Assembly (NCBI RefSeq): GCF_018882415.1
Contig: NZ_JACVOL010000001.1
Coordinates: 1,837,531 to 1,901,530, forward strand
Direction: 5' to 3'
DNA from: Polynucleobacter sp. 86C-FISCH
GTDB lineage: Bacteria; Pseudomonadota; Gammaproteobacteria; Burkholderiales; Burkholderiaceae
Length of the DNA stretch: 64,000 nt
Part shown: positions 19,916 to 29,312 of the stretch, one piece after another
Layout: each line of letters opens with the position of its first letter
Position numbering within the stretch: the stretch's first letter is position 1
Position numbers and translations under genes: made by a program
The notes under the pieces: model-generated
Database searches by the model: none
The model's input: the letters and a program-made list of their open reading frames with translations, nothing else
What the model was told of the DNA's origin: nothing

Positions 19916-20464
19916 ATGAAATTTCTATTCGACCTCTTCCCCATCATCCTATTTTTTGTCGCCTTTAAGCTTGGCGATATCTACACAGCAACAATTGTTG
20001 CGATGATTGCCACCATTGGCCAGATACTTTGGGTCTATTATCGCCATCGCAAAATTGATGCTATGCAATGGATTAGTTTGGTGATGATTGTTGTGTTTGG
20101 TAGCTTGACTATTTTTTTACACGACAAGACATTCATTCAACTTAAGCCAACCGCGCTTTATTGGCTCTTTTCTGCCGCCCTTTTTATTAGCGCGCAATTT
20201 TTTCAAAAAAACTGGATACAGGTGTTGATGGGCAAGCAGGTAACACTGAAAGAAAAAAGTGCTCATTCTGTTTGGCATCAGCTCAATATGGCATGGGCTG
20301 CATTCTTTTTTGTGATGGGCGCCCTCAATCTTTATATCGCCTTTGAATTTTCTGAGGAAACCTGGGTCAACTTTAAGTTATTTGGTAGCACTGGGTTATT
20401 GCTGCTGTTTGTCATTATTCAAGGAGTTTGGCTCTCAAAACATATGGAGCACCCCAGCGAATGA
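19916..20464 (+). CDS. yciB: Septation protein A / intracellular septation protein (YciB)
   Basis: An inner-membrane protein of 182 residues with about five hydrophobic segments; MKFLFDLFPIILFFVAFKL at the start and TPTALYWLFSA-like and NLYIAFEFSEETWVNFKLFG stretches are typical of YciB/IspZ. It affects cell-envelope integrity and septation, but its mechanism is uncertain. Its stop overlaps the bolA start (ATGA at 20461-20464), indicating translational coupling. Confidence 0.93.
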   Translation: MKFLFDLFPIILFFVAFKLGDIYTATIVAMIATIGQILWVYYRHRKIDAMQWISLVMIVVFGSLTIFLHDKTFIQLKPTALYWLFSAALFISAQFFQKNWIQVLMGKQVTLKEKSAHSVWHQLNMAWAAFFFVMGALNLYIAFEFSEETWVNFKLFGSTGLLLLFVIIQGVWLSKHMEHPSE

Positions 20465-20745
20465 ATGTGAATCAACAAAGAATTGCAGCTTTTGACCAAG
20501 ACTTGCGCAAAGCTTTTCAGGTTCAGTCCTTAGTGATTGATGATGAAAGCCATCTTCATGCAGGCCATGCTGGCTCAGCTAGCGGTGGCGGTCATTTCAA
20601 GCTAGAAATAATAGCGCCGGAATTTAAGGGTTTAAACCTAGTGGCTCGTCACAGAGCTGTTTATGCCGCCCTAAATCGCCATATTCCCAAGGAAATTCAT
20701 GCTTTAACCATTGTTGCTTTAGCACCAGATGAAGTTTCTAAATAA
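20461..20745 (+). CDS. bolA: BolA-family protein
   Basis: A 94-residue BolA/IbaG-type protein, involved in [2Fe-2S] trafficking with monothiol glutaredoxins and in stress morphology. I start it at the ATG that overlaps the yciB stop (MNVNQQRIAAFDQ); a longer frame from 20428 runs inside yciB and is rejected. The helix-turn-helix-like core DDESHLHAGH ... GGHFKLEIIAPEFKG and the conserved HRAVYAAL are clear, including the invariant His residues. Confidence 0.94.
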   Translation: MNVNQQRIAAFDQDLRKAFQVQSLVIDDESHLHAGHAGSASGGGHFKLEIIAPEFKGLNLVARHRAVYAALNRHIPKEIHALTIVALAPDEVSK

Positions 20746-20790
20746 GGCTGCCTTAAAATAGTCCTATCTTTTATTAATCTATCAAATACT

Positions 20791-21585
20791 ATGTTCACTA
20801 AACATCAATTACTTTCAATCAGCCTTCTTAGCGCCTCCCTTTTGACTTCAGGTGCGTATGCGCAAAATGCAGTCATCGTGAACGGCAAATCCATTCCAAA
20901 AGCGCAGCTTGATAAATTGGTTCAACGTTCGGGCCAACCGGACAACCCTCAAGTACGCGATCAGGCGCGCGAGATGCTTGTGACTCGTGAACTTATTTTG
21001 CAAGAGGCCGACAAACGTGGCGTTATTCAAAAAGAAGCTGTTCGTGAGCAGTTGGAGCAAGCACGTATTGGTGTGCTGGTATCTGCTGTGTTCGAAGATT
21101 TTGTTGAAAAGGAAGGTGTTGCCGAGGCTGATCTTAAGGCGGCCTATGAGTCTGTTAAAGCTCAATACACTGGCAAGGAATATCACGTTGAGCACATCCT
21201 GGTTGAAAAGGAATCAGATGCAAAAGCAATCATTGCTCAGTTGAAGGCCGGCGCTAATTTTGAGGAGATTGCTAAGGCTAAATCAATGGATCCGGGCTCA
21301 GCTAAAAATGGTGGCGATCTTGGCTGGGTAAGCGATAAAGCGCTAGTACCAGAGTTTTCCAAGGCAATGGTTCAGCTGAAGAACGGTCAAATTACAGATA
21401 AGCCTGTTAAATCTCAATTCGGTTGGCACATCATCAAGATGGTCGATTCTCGTGATGTAAAAGCCCCGAGTATGGAAGAAATGAAGGATCAGCTTAAGCA
21501 AATGATCATGTCTGATAAGAATTGGCAAAAAGCCAAATTTGCAGAGATGATGCAAAAACTACGCGCCAAGGCTAAGGTTCAATAA
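20791..21585 (+). CDS. Periplasmic parvulin-type peptidyl-prolyl isomerase
   Basis: A 264-residue foldase with a signal peptide (residues 1-24, TSGAYAQN), an N-terminal helical SurA/PrsA-like region (about 30-125) and one parvulin (PpiC) domain at about 130-220, seen as YHVEHILVEKES, AKSMDPGSAKNGGDLGWV and SQFGWHIIKMVDSR. It probably assists folding of outer-membrane or periplasmic proteins. It lies 45 bases after bolA, as is usual in this lineage. Length is in the normal range. Confidence 0.94.
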   Translation: MFTKHQLLSISLLSASLLTSGAYAQNAVIVNGKSIPKAQLDKLVQRSGQPDNPQVRDQAREMLVTRELILQEADKRGVIQKEAVREQLEQARIGVLVSAVFEDFVEKEGVAEADLKAAYESVKAQYTGKEYHVEHILVEKESDAKAIIAQLKAGANFEEIAKAKSMDPGSAKNGGDLGWVSDKALVPEFSKAMVQLKNGQITDKPVKSQFGWHIIKMVDSRDVKAPSMEEMKDQLKQMIMSDKNWQKAKFAEMMQKLRAKAKVQ

Positions 21586-21598
21586 GAAGCTTAAAGTT

Positions 21599-22756
21599 TT
21601 ATCTGGCGGGGTAACGTCGCGGTCTGAGTTTTTGGATTGCCATGCCCGCCAGTCCGCATGCAAATGCAGACATTACAAAAACATCTCTAGGCTGTGACGC
21701 CTCCCATATCCAGCCAGCACATAGACCACCTAGCGTTCCACCCAAACCATATGAAATAGTTGCCATTAAGGCTTGGCCTCTAGCCTGTACTGGCCCCGTA
21801 AACCAACGCTGCAATAATTTAGTGGCAGCGCTATGGTGAGCGGCAAATGTACCGGCATGCATTAATTGCGCCACAATTAAGACCGATGTGATGGGCAAGA
21901 AGGCGATCAAGATAAAACGAATAACGCCAATACCAAAGGCTGCTTGCAAAATAACTTCAGCATCTAATTTGCTCAGCACCTTACTTTGAAAGTAAAAGAA
22001 AATAACTTCTGCAGCAACCCCAAGAGCCCAGAAAAGCCCTATTTGAAATTTGTCGTATCCGAGATCTGACAGGTATAGGGAATAGAAAACATATAAAGCG
22101 GCATGCGCAAAAATCATAAAAAAACCGGACAACAGAAACCAGCGAACGTCAGGATTAAAGAGCACTATTAACAACTCCCCTTTCACCATTTTGCGTCGCT
22201 CCATCTTTGGCTCGTGCAGGCAAAAGGTAATTAGAGCTAAGGCAAATAAAACGACCGTGCCCACGATTGGGTATAACTCAATAGTTTTGCGCTGAAATAA
22301 TTCACCAGCGGCAAGAACCATGGCTATAAAGCCGATTGAACCCCATAAGCGCAAGCGTCCATAGCGCTTATCAAAAGAATTGTCTTTGTATAAAGCATGG
22401 ATAGTGGCGGACTCACCCAGGGGCATCAAACTGCTCAAGATGGTGTGCAGAACAAACATCCAAATGAAAAACCCAATGTAGTCTTGTAAAAAATAAATGC
22501 ATAAGAAAATGAGTGCGGCCAGACAGGCGCAAAAACGAATAATGCCAATACGATTAGATAGATAGTCTGACAACCAACCCCAGGAGAAAGGGCCAACAAT
22601 TCTGGTGATCTGCAGCATGGACATCAGCGCCGCTATCTCAATGACGCTAAACCCCCTCTCTAAAAAGAAGAGGCTTGCGTACGGTGATACCAATCCAACA
22701 TAAGCGAAATATAAAAAGAAAAAGGACCCGAAGGCCCAGCGAAGCGAAGGCGTCAT
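21599..22756 (-). CDS. MFS transporter, HcaT/PPP-like family
   Basis: A 385-residue major facilitator with about twelve hydrophobic segments. The N-terminus SLRWAFGSFFFLYFAYVGL and SPYASLFFLERGFS, and the loop IRFCACLAALIFL, resemble the 3-phenylpropionate permease (HcaT) and nucleoside-permease-like group. GRLRLWGSIGFI is the MFS loop after segment 4. The substrate cannot be assigned. It is encoded next to aroC in the same direction (13 bases downstream) and is convergent with the parvulin gene. Confidence 0.85.
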   Translation of the reverse strand: MTPSLRWAFGSFFFLYFAYVGLVSPYASLFFLERGFSVIEIAALMSMLQITRIVGPFSWGWLSDYLSNRIGIIRFCACLAALIFLCIYFLQDYIGFFIWMFVLHTILSSLMPLGESATIHALYKDNSFDKRYGRLRLWGSIGFIAMVLAAGELFQRKTIELYPIVGTVVLFALALITFCLHEPKMERRKMVKGELLIVLFNPDVRWFLLSGFFMIFAHAALYVFYSLYLSDLGYDKFQIGLFWALGVAAEVIFFYFQSKVLSKLDAEVILQAAFGIGVIRFILIAFLPITSVLIVAQLMHAGTFAAHHSAATKLLQRWFTGPVQARGQALMATISYGLGGTLGGLCAGWIWEASQPRDVFVMSAFACGLAGMAIQKLRPRRYPAR

Positions 22757-22769
22757 TTAATTAGCCAAA

Positions 22770-23885
22770 TCAATCGCGAAAAGATCCAGGTTGCGCAGCT
22801 GGAATGGATGCAGCAGATGCTAGCACATCAGCGCATTGAGCACGATGGCGAAGAGCATGATCCATCAACACTAGAGCTAGCATTGCCTCGGCAATCGGGG
22901 TTGCGCGAATACCAACGCAAGGGTCGTGTCGGCCCTTCGTTTGAACGGTTATGGGTTTGCCATTTAGATCTACTGACTGTTTAGGACTCATAATGCTTGA
23001 GGTAGGCTTGATCGCAATGGATACGCGTAAATCCTGCCCAGTACTAATCCCGCCAAGAGTTCCGCCAGAATTGTTCGTAGCAAAACCATCTGGGTGCAAC
23101 TCATCCCCATGCTCGCTACCACGCTGAGCAACAGATTTAAAGCCGGCACCAATCTCAACACCCTTTACTGCATTAATACCCATCATGGCATGCGCAATAT
23201 CAGCATCCAACTTATCAAATAATGGCTCGCCTAGACCGACTGGCACATTGCGAGCGCGAACTTCAATACGCGCGCCACAAGAGTCCCCTGCTTTGCGCAG
23301 GTCATCCATATATGTCTCAAGCTGAGGAATCATTTCTGCATTTGCAGCAAAGAAAGGATTCTTCTCAATTTCTGCTGCGTCTTTAAATGGAATTTCCAGT
23401 TCGCCTAATTGACTCATGTAGCCATAGAACTCAGTGCCATATTTTTCATGCAACCATTTTTTTGCGATCGCTGCTGCAGCTACAACTGGGGCTGTTAAGC
23501 GCGCAGAAGATCTTCCGCCACCTCTAGGATCGCGAATGCCATACTTAGTTTGGTATGCATAATCTGCATGACCTGGTCTAAAGGTCTGCAAAATATCGCC
23601 ATAGTCTTGACTGCGTTGATCAGTATTGCGAATTAATAGTGCGATCGGAGTGCCGGTAGTTTTACCTTCAAACACACCAGAAAGAATTTCAACCTTATCC
23701 TCTTCCTTGCGCTGAGTAACGTGTCTTGAAGTGCCTGGCTTACGTCGATCCAAATCGAGCTGAATATCAGCCTCAGAAAGCTCCATACCCGGTGGGCAGC
23801 CATCAACCACTGCTCCAATAGCCGGACCATGGGATTCACCAAAAGTGGTGACTGTAAAGAGAAGGCCTAATGTATTTCCTGACAT
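22770..23885 (-). CDS. aroC: Chorismate synthase
   Basis: The final shikimate-pathway enzyme, FMN-dependent, which makes chorismate from EPSP. The 371 residues show all three family signatures: [18 protein letters not shown] near the N-terminus, [17 protein letters not shown] with its FMN-contacting Arg residues, and [10 protein letters not shown] and [17 protein letters not shown] towards the C-terminus. Normal length with no anomaly. An MFS gene follows. Confidence 0.97.
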   Translation of the reverse strand: MSGNTLGLLFTVTTFGESHGPAIGAVVDGCPPGMELSEADIQLDLDRRKPGTSRHVTQRKEEDKVEILSGVFEGKTTGTPIALLIRNTDQRSQDYGDILQTFRPGHADYAYQTKYGIRDPRGGGRSSARLTAPVVAAAAIAKKWLHEKYGTEFYGYMSQLGELEIPFKDAAEIEKNPFFAANAEMIPQLETYMDDLRKAGDSCGARIEVRARNVPVGLGEPLFDKLDADIAHAMMGINAVKGVEIGAGFKSVAQRGSEHGDELHPDGFATNNSGGTLGGISTGQDLRVSIAIKPTSSIMSPKQSVDLNGKPITVQTKGRHDPCVGIRATPIAEAMLALVLMDHALRHRAQCADVLASAASIPAAQPGSFRD

Positions 23886-23928
23886 ACCGACATTATGTCA
23901 TTTGTCAGAAAATGATGGTCAGAACGGC

Positions 23929-24384
23929 TTAAGAAGCTGTTTTTTCGGTATCTTCTGGCCAGTCGCGAATATAGGCTTTGAGCATTGTATTTTCAAAGTC
24001 TTGGGCTTCAACTACGGATTTTGCAACGTCATAGAAAGAAATTACGCCCATCAACATCTTTTGATCGACTACCGGCAGATAACGGGCGTGGTCAACCAAC
24101 ATCATGCGACGCACTTCATCAATCTCAGTTTCCATATTGCATGTCAAAGGCTTTTGATTCATAACTGAGCTAACTTGCAATCCCTCAAGCTTGCCATGAT
24201 GCTTTGCTAATGCGGCAATGACTTCTCGGAAAGTCAGAATGCCAACCAGCTTGTCGTATTCCATGACAACTAGGGAGCCAATATCGTGTTCGCTCATCAC
24301 CAGAACCGCCGTTTGCAGGGCTGTATCTGGAGCTACCGTAAAAAGGGTGCTGCCCTTAACGCGCAATATGTCACGAACTTTCAT
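23929..24384 (-). CDS. CBS-domain-pair protein
   Basis: A 151-residue stand-alone pair of CBS domains (about residues 1-63 and 70-140), of the type that binds adenine nucleotides or S-adenosylmethionine. The start MKVRDILRVKGS at 24384 is backed by GGAG seven bases upstream; a start at 24402 would lack one. Each domain shows the VVMEYDKLVGILTFREV / LPVVDQKMLMGVISFYDV pattern. The partner that it regulates is unknown. It reads towards aroC, 43 bases away. Confidence 0.9.
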   Translation of the reverse strand: MKVRDILRVKGSTLFTVAPDTALQTAVLVMSEHDIGSLVVMEYDKLVGILTFREVIAALAKHHGKLEGLQVSSVMNQKPLTCNMETEIDEVRRMMLVDHARYLPVVDQKMLMGVISFYDVAKSVVEAQDFENTMLKAYIRDWPEDTEKTAS

Positions 24385-24463
24385 TTGATCTCCAAAAAAC
24401 AATGCATGTATGTGTTCAATATAGACTTAAGACCACCCTGAATCAAGGGTTAAGTCATTACTT

Positions 24464-25312
24464 TTAGTAACGAATAACCCTAATGAAGCCACTGCGGATT
24501 TCAGGAAGATTTGCCACAAGGACTGCACCGGTCAAGGTAATCCACCAGGTCATATAAATCCACATCAAACCCAAGGGGAAGATAGCAAAAGCTCCATAAA
24601 CCGTCTTATAGAAGGCGGTATTACTCAAGAAAATCGCAAAGCCAAATTTCATTAATTCAAAAGCTAGGGCGGCTACCAAAGCCCCTGTGAAGGCATCGCG
24701 CCAAAGTATTTTTGCATATGGCAGCACTTTATAGACAACTGCATAAACCACAATCGCTAAGCAAATGGGTGCAATAGTCGCAACCATTTGAAAGCCAAAA
24801 GATACCGCGCTGATCCAACCTTCTGATGCACTAAATAAAACGCCACTGAGGTAGATGCCAATACCTAGAAGTATTGGCCCTAATATTGTTGCGGCACTGT
24901 AAATAGCAATTTTTTTGTAGAGCGGTCGACTTTTGTTGACCTTAAAAATTTGATTAAAGGCACCCTCAATCACCGCCAAAGTCATAATTGTGGTGATGAT
25001 TAGACCCGCCAAACCTACGAATGTTAAGCCCTTGGCCTGTGAAGAAAACTGATCCAAGTAAACAAATACTTGTTGATTGATACCGCCAGGCATATAGGTA
25101 TCCAATAGCCAGGTTTTAAAGGCATTTTTGACTTGAATAACGCTTGGCAAGTAGCCAATTAACATGGTGGCAATAGTCACCATGGGGACCATTGATAAGG
25201 TCGTTGTAAAAGCTAGACTCGCAGCAATTTGCTTTAAATTTTGACCACGATTGCGCTCCCAGATCTCTTTTCCAAGAGAGAGCCATAATTGGGGGTTACG
25301 AATGAGGCGCAT
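24464..25312 (-). CDS. YihY/UPF0761 family inner-membrane protein
   Basis: About 282 residues with six hydrophobic segments. The conserved start of the family domain is seen as LKQIAASLAFTTTLSMVPM, and later FKVNKSRPLYKK, LPYAKILWRDAFTGAL and GAFAIFPLGLMWIYMTWW. Once mis-named ribonuclease BN, the family is now regarded as an uncharacterised membrane protein. I use the ATG at 25312; a TTG at 25333, one base from the wrbA start, could add seven residues. Confidence 0.9.
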   Translation of the reverse strand: MRLIRNPQLWLSLGKEIWERNRGQNLKQIAASLAFTTTLSMVPMVTIATMLIGYLPSVIQVKNAFKTWLLDTYMPGGINQQVFVYLDQFSSQAKGLTFVGLAGLIITTIMTLAVIEGAFNQIFKVNKSRPLYKKIAIYSAATILGPILLGIGIYLSGVLFSASEGWISAVSFGFQMVATIAPICLAIVVYAVVYKVLPYAKILWRDAFTGALVAALAFELMKFGFAIFLSNTAFYKTVYGAFAIFPLGLMWIYMTWWITLTGAVLVANLPEIRSGFIRVIRY

Positions 25313-25325
25313 CGCCGTATCATAA

Positions 25326-25952
<627 letters not shown>

Positions 25953-25960
25953 AGCGCATC

Positions 25961-26347
25961 ATGATTAAAAAGATCCTTGATAAGAATCCCTACCTACTCA
26001 TAGCTACTGCTGCCTTTGTGGATTTATTCATTCTTTGTGTGGCTTGGGAGTGGTTCATCTCGCCCCTACGCCCTGGTGGATCCTGGCTAATACTTAAAGG
26101 CATTCCTTTGTTGTTTGCCATTCCCGGCCTATGGAAGGGAAATGTCTACACCATGCAGTGGGCCTCAATGTTGATTTTGCTTTATGTCACTGAAGGCTTA
26201 GTGCGCATCCTAGAAACTGGCGCTAACTTCTGGCTTGCCGCGATTGAAACATTAATCGCAACCATTGGCTTTGTTTGCTTGTTAATGTATTTAAAGCCAA
26301 TTAAAAAAGAGGCCAAAGCTTTAAAAAAGATTTCTGCAGAAAAATAA
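25961..26347 (+). CDS. DUF2069 membrane protein
   Basis: A 128-residue protein with four hydrophobic segments, and the family-like WEWFISPLRPGGSWLILKGIP and LLYVTEGLVRI stretches. It is commonly encoded directly after wrbA in proteobacteria, as here. The function is unknown. The tail is Lys-rich. The next gene starts four bases after its stop. Confidence 0.88.
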   Translation: MIKKILDKNPYLLIATAAFVDLFILCVAWEWFISPLRPGGSWLILKGIPLLFAIPGLWKGNVYTMQWASMLILLYVTEGLVRILETGANFWLAAIETLIATIGFVCLLMYLKPIKKEAKALKKISAEK

Positions 26348-26351
26348 AGCA

Positions 26352-27767
26352 ATGCAAAACTTCATCAATCAACTATCCGAGGTTCTTGAGTCAAAATATA
26401 TCTTGACTCAAGATGAAGATAAAGCACCCTACTTAACTGATTGGCGAAAACGATATACCGGAAAAGCGTTTGCTGTTCTATTGCCTAGCACCAGCAATGA
26501 AGTTGCAGCAATCGTAAAGTTATGTGCTCAGCACCAAATTGCACTGGTTCCACAAGGTGGGCATACTGGTTTTTGTGGTGGTGCTACTCCAGACAATAGT
26601 GGCAAGCAAGTGATACTTAGTCTCAAGCGAATGAAGCAAATTCGCGAGATTGATATCGCAAACCAAACGATTACCCTCGAGGCTGGTTGCATCTTGCAAT
26701 CCGTACAAGAAAAGGCTGTAGAGAATGGCTATCTTTTCCCGCTTAGTCTTGGTGCTGAGGGTAGCTGCATGATTGGCGGCAACCTCGCAACCAATGCGGG
26801 CGGCACTAATGTTTTGCGCTATGGAAACACTCGGGATCTATGCCTGGGGCTTGAAGTAGTCACTGCCAAAGGAGAGATTTGGGACGGTATTAAAGGATTG
26901 CGTAAAGACAATACAGGCTATGACTTGCGTGATCTATTCATTGGATCAGAAGGTACTCTTGGCATTATCACGGCAGCAGTTATGAAGCTTTACCCCCTAC
27001 CCGTTTCGCAATGGACAACCTTAGTTGCTTGCGAGAACATTGCATCGACTATTGCTTTGCTAACTCTCTTTCAAAAACGGGCAAACTCTTTGCTTACGGG
27101 TTTTGAAATGATGACTCGAGAATCGCTGGATTTGAATGAAAAGCACTTTCCGCAAATGGCCAATCCTTTGCAAGGAAATCCGCCATATACAGTTTTGATT
27201 GAATTGTCGGATCACGAAAGCGAAGAACACGTCAGGCAACTTCTTGAAACCATTCTGGAGGATGCTTTTGAGAAGTCAATTATTAGCGATGCGATAATCG
27301 CCAGCAACCTAACTCAAGCTAATTCTTTTTGGCATATGCGTGAACACATCACGCTTGCGCAAGCCGAAGAAGGCGCCAATCTGAAACATGACATCACCAT
27401 CCCCCTCTCTTCGCTTGATAGCTTTATTCGGGAGACAGATGAATTAATGAGAGAAAAGTTTCTGGGTGTCAGAATCATCAATTTTGGACATCTTGGCGAC
27501 GGGAATCTGCACTACAACATCGCCCCGCCCTTAGGCGCAGACCCAAAAACCTTTAACGAAACCAATGAAAAGCTCATACATGAGCTGGTCTATGGCCAGG
27601 TTGAGAGATGCAAAGGCTCCATCTCTGCGGAACACGGGGTTGGACAGCTCAAATTAGATGGCCTAAGGGCTCACAAGGGCGAGGTTGCTCATGACCTTAT
27701 GAAAGCCCTCAAAACCGCTCTAGACCCCCAAAATATCCTTAATCCCCATAAAGTTGTCTCCATTTAA
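26352..27767 (+). CDS. FAD-binding D-2-hydroxyacid dehydrogenase (GlcD/D2HGDH-like)
   Basis: A 471-residue flavoprotein of the vanillyl-alcohol-oxidase fold. The FAD-binding part contains VPQGGHTGFCGGATPD and GNLATNAGGTNVLRYGN. The C-terminal part has the metal-binding INFGHLGDGNLHYNI and SISAEHGVGQLK seen in D-2-hydroxyglutarate and D-lactate dehydrogenases. It probably oxidises a D-2-hydroxyacid and passes electrons to an acceptor protein or cytochrome. The substrate is undetermined; D-2-hydroxyglutarate is the leading guess from the motif set. Confidence 0.92.
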   Translation: MQNFINQLSEVLESKYILTQDEDKAPYLTDWRKRYTGKAFAVLLPSTSNEVAAIVKLCAQHQIALVPQGGHTGFCGGATPDNSGKQVILSLKRMKQIREIDIANQTITLEAGCILQSVQEKAVENGYLFPLSLGAEGSCMIGGNLATNAGGTNVLRYGNTRDLCLGLEVVTAKGEIWDGIKGLRKDNTGYDLRDLFIGSEGTLGIITAAVMKLYPLPVSQWTTLVACENIASTIALLTLFQKRANSLLTGFEMMTRESLDLNEKHFPQMANPLQGNPPYTVLIELSDHESEEHVRQLLETILEDAFEKSIISDAIIASNLTQANSFWHMREHITLAQAEEGANLKHDITIPLSSLDSFIRETDELMREKFLGVRIINFGHLGDGNLHYNIAPPLGADPKTFNETNEKLIHELVYGQVERCKGSISAEHGVGQLKLDGLRAHKGEVAHDLMKALKTALDPQNILNPHKVVSI

Positions 27768-27844
27768 GGAAATTAAGTAGTTTTTTGATAAATATTTTGT
27801 AATTCATGTCATCTCGACCCCTTTTACATGCGTTGTATGGTCAT

Positions 27845-27851
27845 GGAGGTG
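27845..27851 (+). promoter_or_regulatory. Strong ribosome binding site for the 61-aa gene
   Basis: GGAGGTG at 27845-27851 lies six bases before the ATG at 27858. It is one of the strongest Shine-Dalgarno matches in the window and decides the start of this small gene over the in-frame ATGs at 27828 and 27837. Confidence 0.75.
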
Positions 27852-27857
27852 ACAAAT

Positions 27858-28043
27858 ATGTCAACAAGACTCAAACGTTGGGCCCGTGCAATTCAACAGA
27901 TCGACTTGTCCAAAAGGACGCCTGAAGTAGCGATTGGCTATTTAGATAGCAAATATCGCGATATCGCCTGGCGTTATATCCGCATCCTAGGCTTTGAACG
28001 CACTATCAGCTTCATGGCTAGCAACAACTTTCACCCAGAGTGA
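27858..28043 (+). CDS. Small basic protein of unknown function (61 aa)
   Basis: MSTRLKRWARAIQQIDLSKR opens a 61-residue protein with net positive charge, many aromatic residues in the middle (YRDIAWRYIRILGFER) and no membrane segment or Cys. A near-consensus ribosome binding site precedes it and a good terminator follows its stop within six bases, so it looks like an independently expressed unit. I recognise no family. Amphipathic helices at about residues 5-18 and 28-50 look likely by eye. Confidence 0.75.
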   Translation: MSTRLKRWARAIQQIDLSKRTPEVAIGYLDSKYRDIAWRYIRILGFERTISFMASNNFHPE

Positions 28044-28048
28044 TGTTT

Positions 28049-28086
28049 AAAAAACCCTAAATAACTGATTTATTTAGGGTTTTTTG
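28049..28086 (+). terminator. Rho-independent terminator, bidirectional
   Basis: The stem AAACCCTAAATAA/TTATTTAGGGTTT has a short loop (CTGAT) and is flanked by A and T runs. It ends the 61-aa gene and, on the other strand, the convergent dehalogenase-like gene that stops at 28103. Confidence 0.92.
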
Positions 28087-28102
28087 TTTTACTTCGATGT
28101 TT

Positions 28103-28999
28103 TTACCTGAAAAAGTCCCTGGCTTCATCTATTAATAGATCCGGGATTTCCTCTGGGATGTAATGACCGCTGGGAACGGCTCTACCTGTGACGTTCGTTG
28201 CTACGCTTCGCCAGTCGTCAAGTGGCTTAAAGCACTGATTGACTAGTCCATGCTCCCCCCAAAGCACCTTTAGAGGCATTTTTAATTGATTGCCCGAAGC
28301 TCGATCTGAGCGATCGTGAATCAAATCAATTGAGGCTGCAGCGCGATAATCCTCGCACATTGCATGCATGCATTGAGTGTTACTAGCGCCGGCCAAATAC
28401 TCAGCCCATCTATCAGCAGAAAATATACCCGTACCCGCATGGCGACCCATATGATTTTTTAACCAATACTCTGGGTTTGCACCAATCATCGTTTCAGGCA
28501 CTGGCTCGGATTGAATTAAGAAGAACCAATGCCAATAGCCTTTTGCAAACGCCATGGTTGAGCCTTCATACATCGTTAATGTGGGAGAAATATCCAGAAC
28601 CATTAGACGAAGTACGCTCTCAGGAAAATCTAGAGCCAAACGATGAGAAACCCGCCCACCTCTATCGTGCCCAAGCAAAAAGAATTGATCAAATCCCAAC
28701 GCTTGCATTAGCGAGTGTTGATCTGCCGCCATTGAACGTTTTGAATAAGTGGAATGGTCTGTTTTGCCATGAGGCTTTGAAGATGCGCCATAACCCCTTA
28801 GATCAGCAGCGACAACAGTGAAATGTTTCGCCAGCACAGGAGCAACTTGACTCCAAATTGCTTTGGTTTGAGGAAAGCCATGCAATAACAATAAAGGTGG
28901 ACCGCTACCACCAACTAAATAAGCAATTTCAATTGGACCGTCATCCGATGAAACGGTAATCTTATTTTCTGTAAAACCAGGAAAAGAAACTGCCATCAT
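28103..28999 (-). CDS. Fluoroacetate/haloacetate dehalogenase-like alpha/beta hydrolase
   Basis: A 298-residue alpha/beta hydrolase whose nucleophile position is Asp rather than Ser: LLGHDRGGRVSHR places Asp112, with Arg113 and Arg116 beside it. Further residues match, in order and spacing, those of the well-studied fluoroacetate dehalogenase: Asp136 (VLDISP), His157-Trp158 (YWHWFFL), Tyr218 (CEDYRAAA) and His279 (PSGHYIPEE). Together these are the carboxylate-binding arginines, the halide pocket and the general base. Likely activity: hydrolysis of a 2-haloacid; epoxide hydrolase is the main alternative. Two adjacent ATGs (28999, 28996) are possible starts. No dedicated haloacid transporter is next to it. 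Confidence 0.88.
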   Translation of the reverse strand: MMAVSFPGFTENKITVSSDDGPIEIAYLVGGSGPPLLLLHGFPQTKAIWSQVAPVLAKHFTVVAADLRGYGASSKPHGKTDHSTYSKRSMAADQHSLMQALGFDQFFLLGHDRGGRVSHRLALDFPESVLRLMVLDISPTLTMYEGSTMAFAKGYWHWFFLIQSEPVPETMIGANPEYWLKNHMGRHAGTGIFSADRWAEYLAGASNTQCMHAMCEDYRAAASIDLIHDRSDRASGNQLKMPLKVLWGEHGLVNQCFKPLDDWRSVATNVTGRAVPSGHYIPEEIPDLLIDEARDFFR

Positions 29000-29006
29000 T
29001 CACCCA

Positions 29007-29040
29007 ATAAAAAAGAGCCTCGACAGAGGCTCTTAAGTTT
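29007..29040 (-). terminator. Rho-independent terminator after the EF-hand gene
   Basis: The perfect 9-base stem AAGAGCCTC/GAGGCTCTT with a 4-base loop is followed, in the minus-strand direction, by a run of T. It separates the DUF3313/EF-hand transcript from the downstream dehalogenase gene, which therefore needs its own promoter or read-through. Confidence 0.9.
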
Positions 29041-29048
29041 TCACATGA

Positions 29049-29303
29049 TTATCTATTTGCCATTGCCTGAATTTCAGCAACAGTAACATAACCCTTGCCA
29101 GAGGAATCAATATAACTAAAGTTGTTATAGATGCGTGGCATACAACCTTTTGCCTCTTCCTTGGTTAGCTTCCCATCTTTATTAGTGTCGCACTTTGCAA
29201 AGCGCTCAACAATTTCCTGGTCACGAGATGCTTCATCTGCATGAGCCAATATAGGCGCTGCCAGCAGAAGACTGAGGGCTAAGGCAAAGGATGGCATTTT
29301 CAT
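29049..29303 (-). CDS. Small exported EF-hand protein
   Basis: An 84-residue protein with a signal peptide (residues 1-22, ending ILAHA) and two EF-hand-like loops. The first, DTNKDGKLTKEEA, is a canonical calcium-binding loop; the second, DSSGKGYVTVAEI, is close to canonical. It is probably periplasmic and calcium-binding. It starts nine bases after the DUF3313 lipoprotein gene and is followed by a terminator, so both form one short transcript. Confidence 0.88.
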   Translation of the reverse strand: MKMPSFALALSLLLAAPILAHADEASRDQEIVERFAKCDTNKDGKLTKEEAKGCMPRIYNNFSYIDSSGKGYVTVAEIQAMANR

Positions 29304-29312
29304 GTGGGCTAC

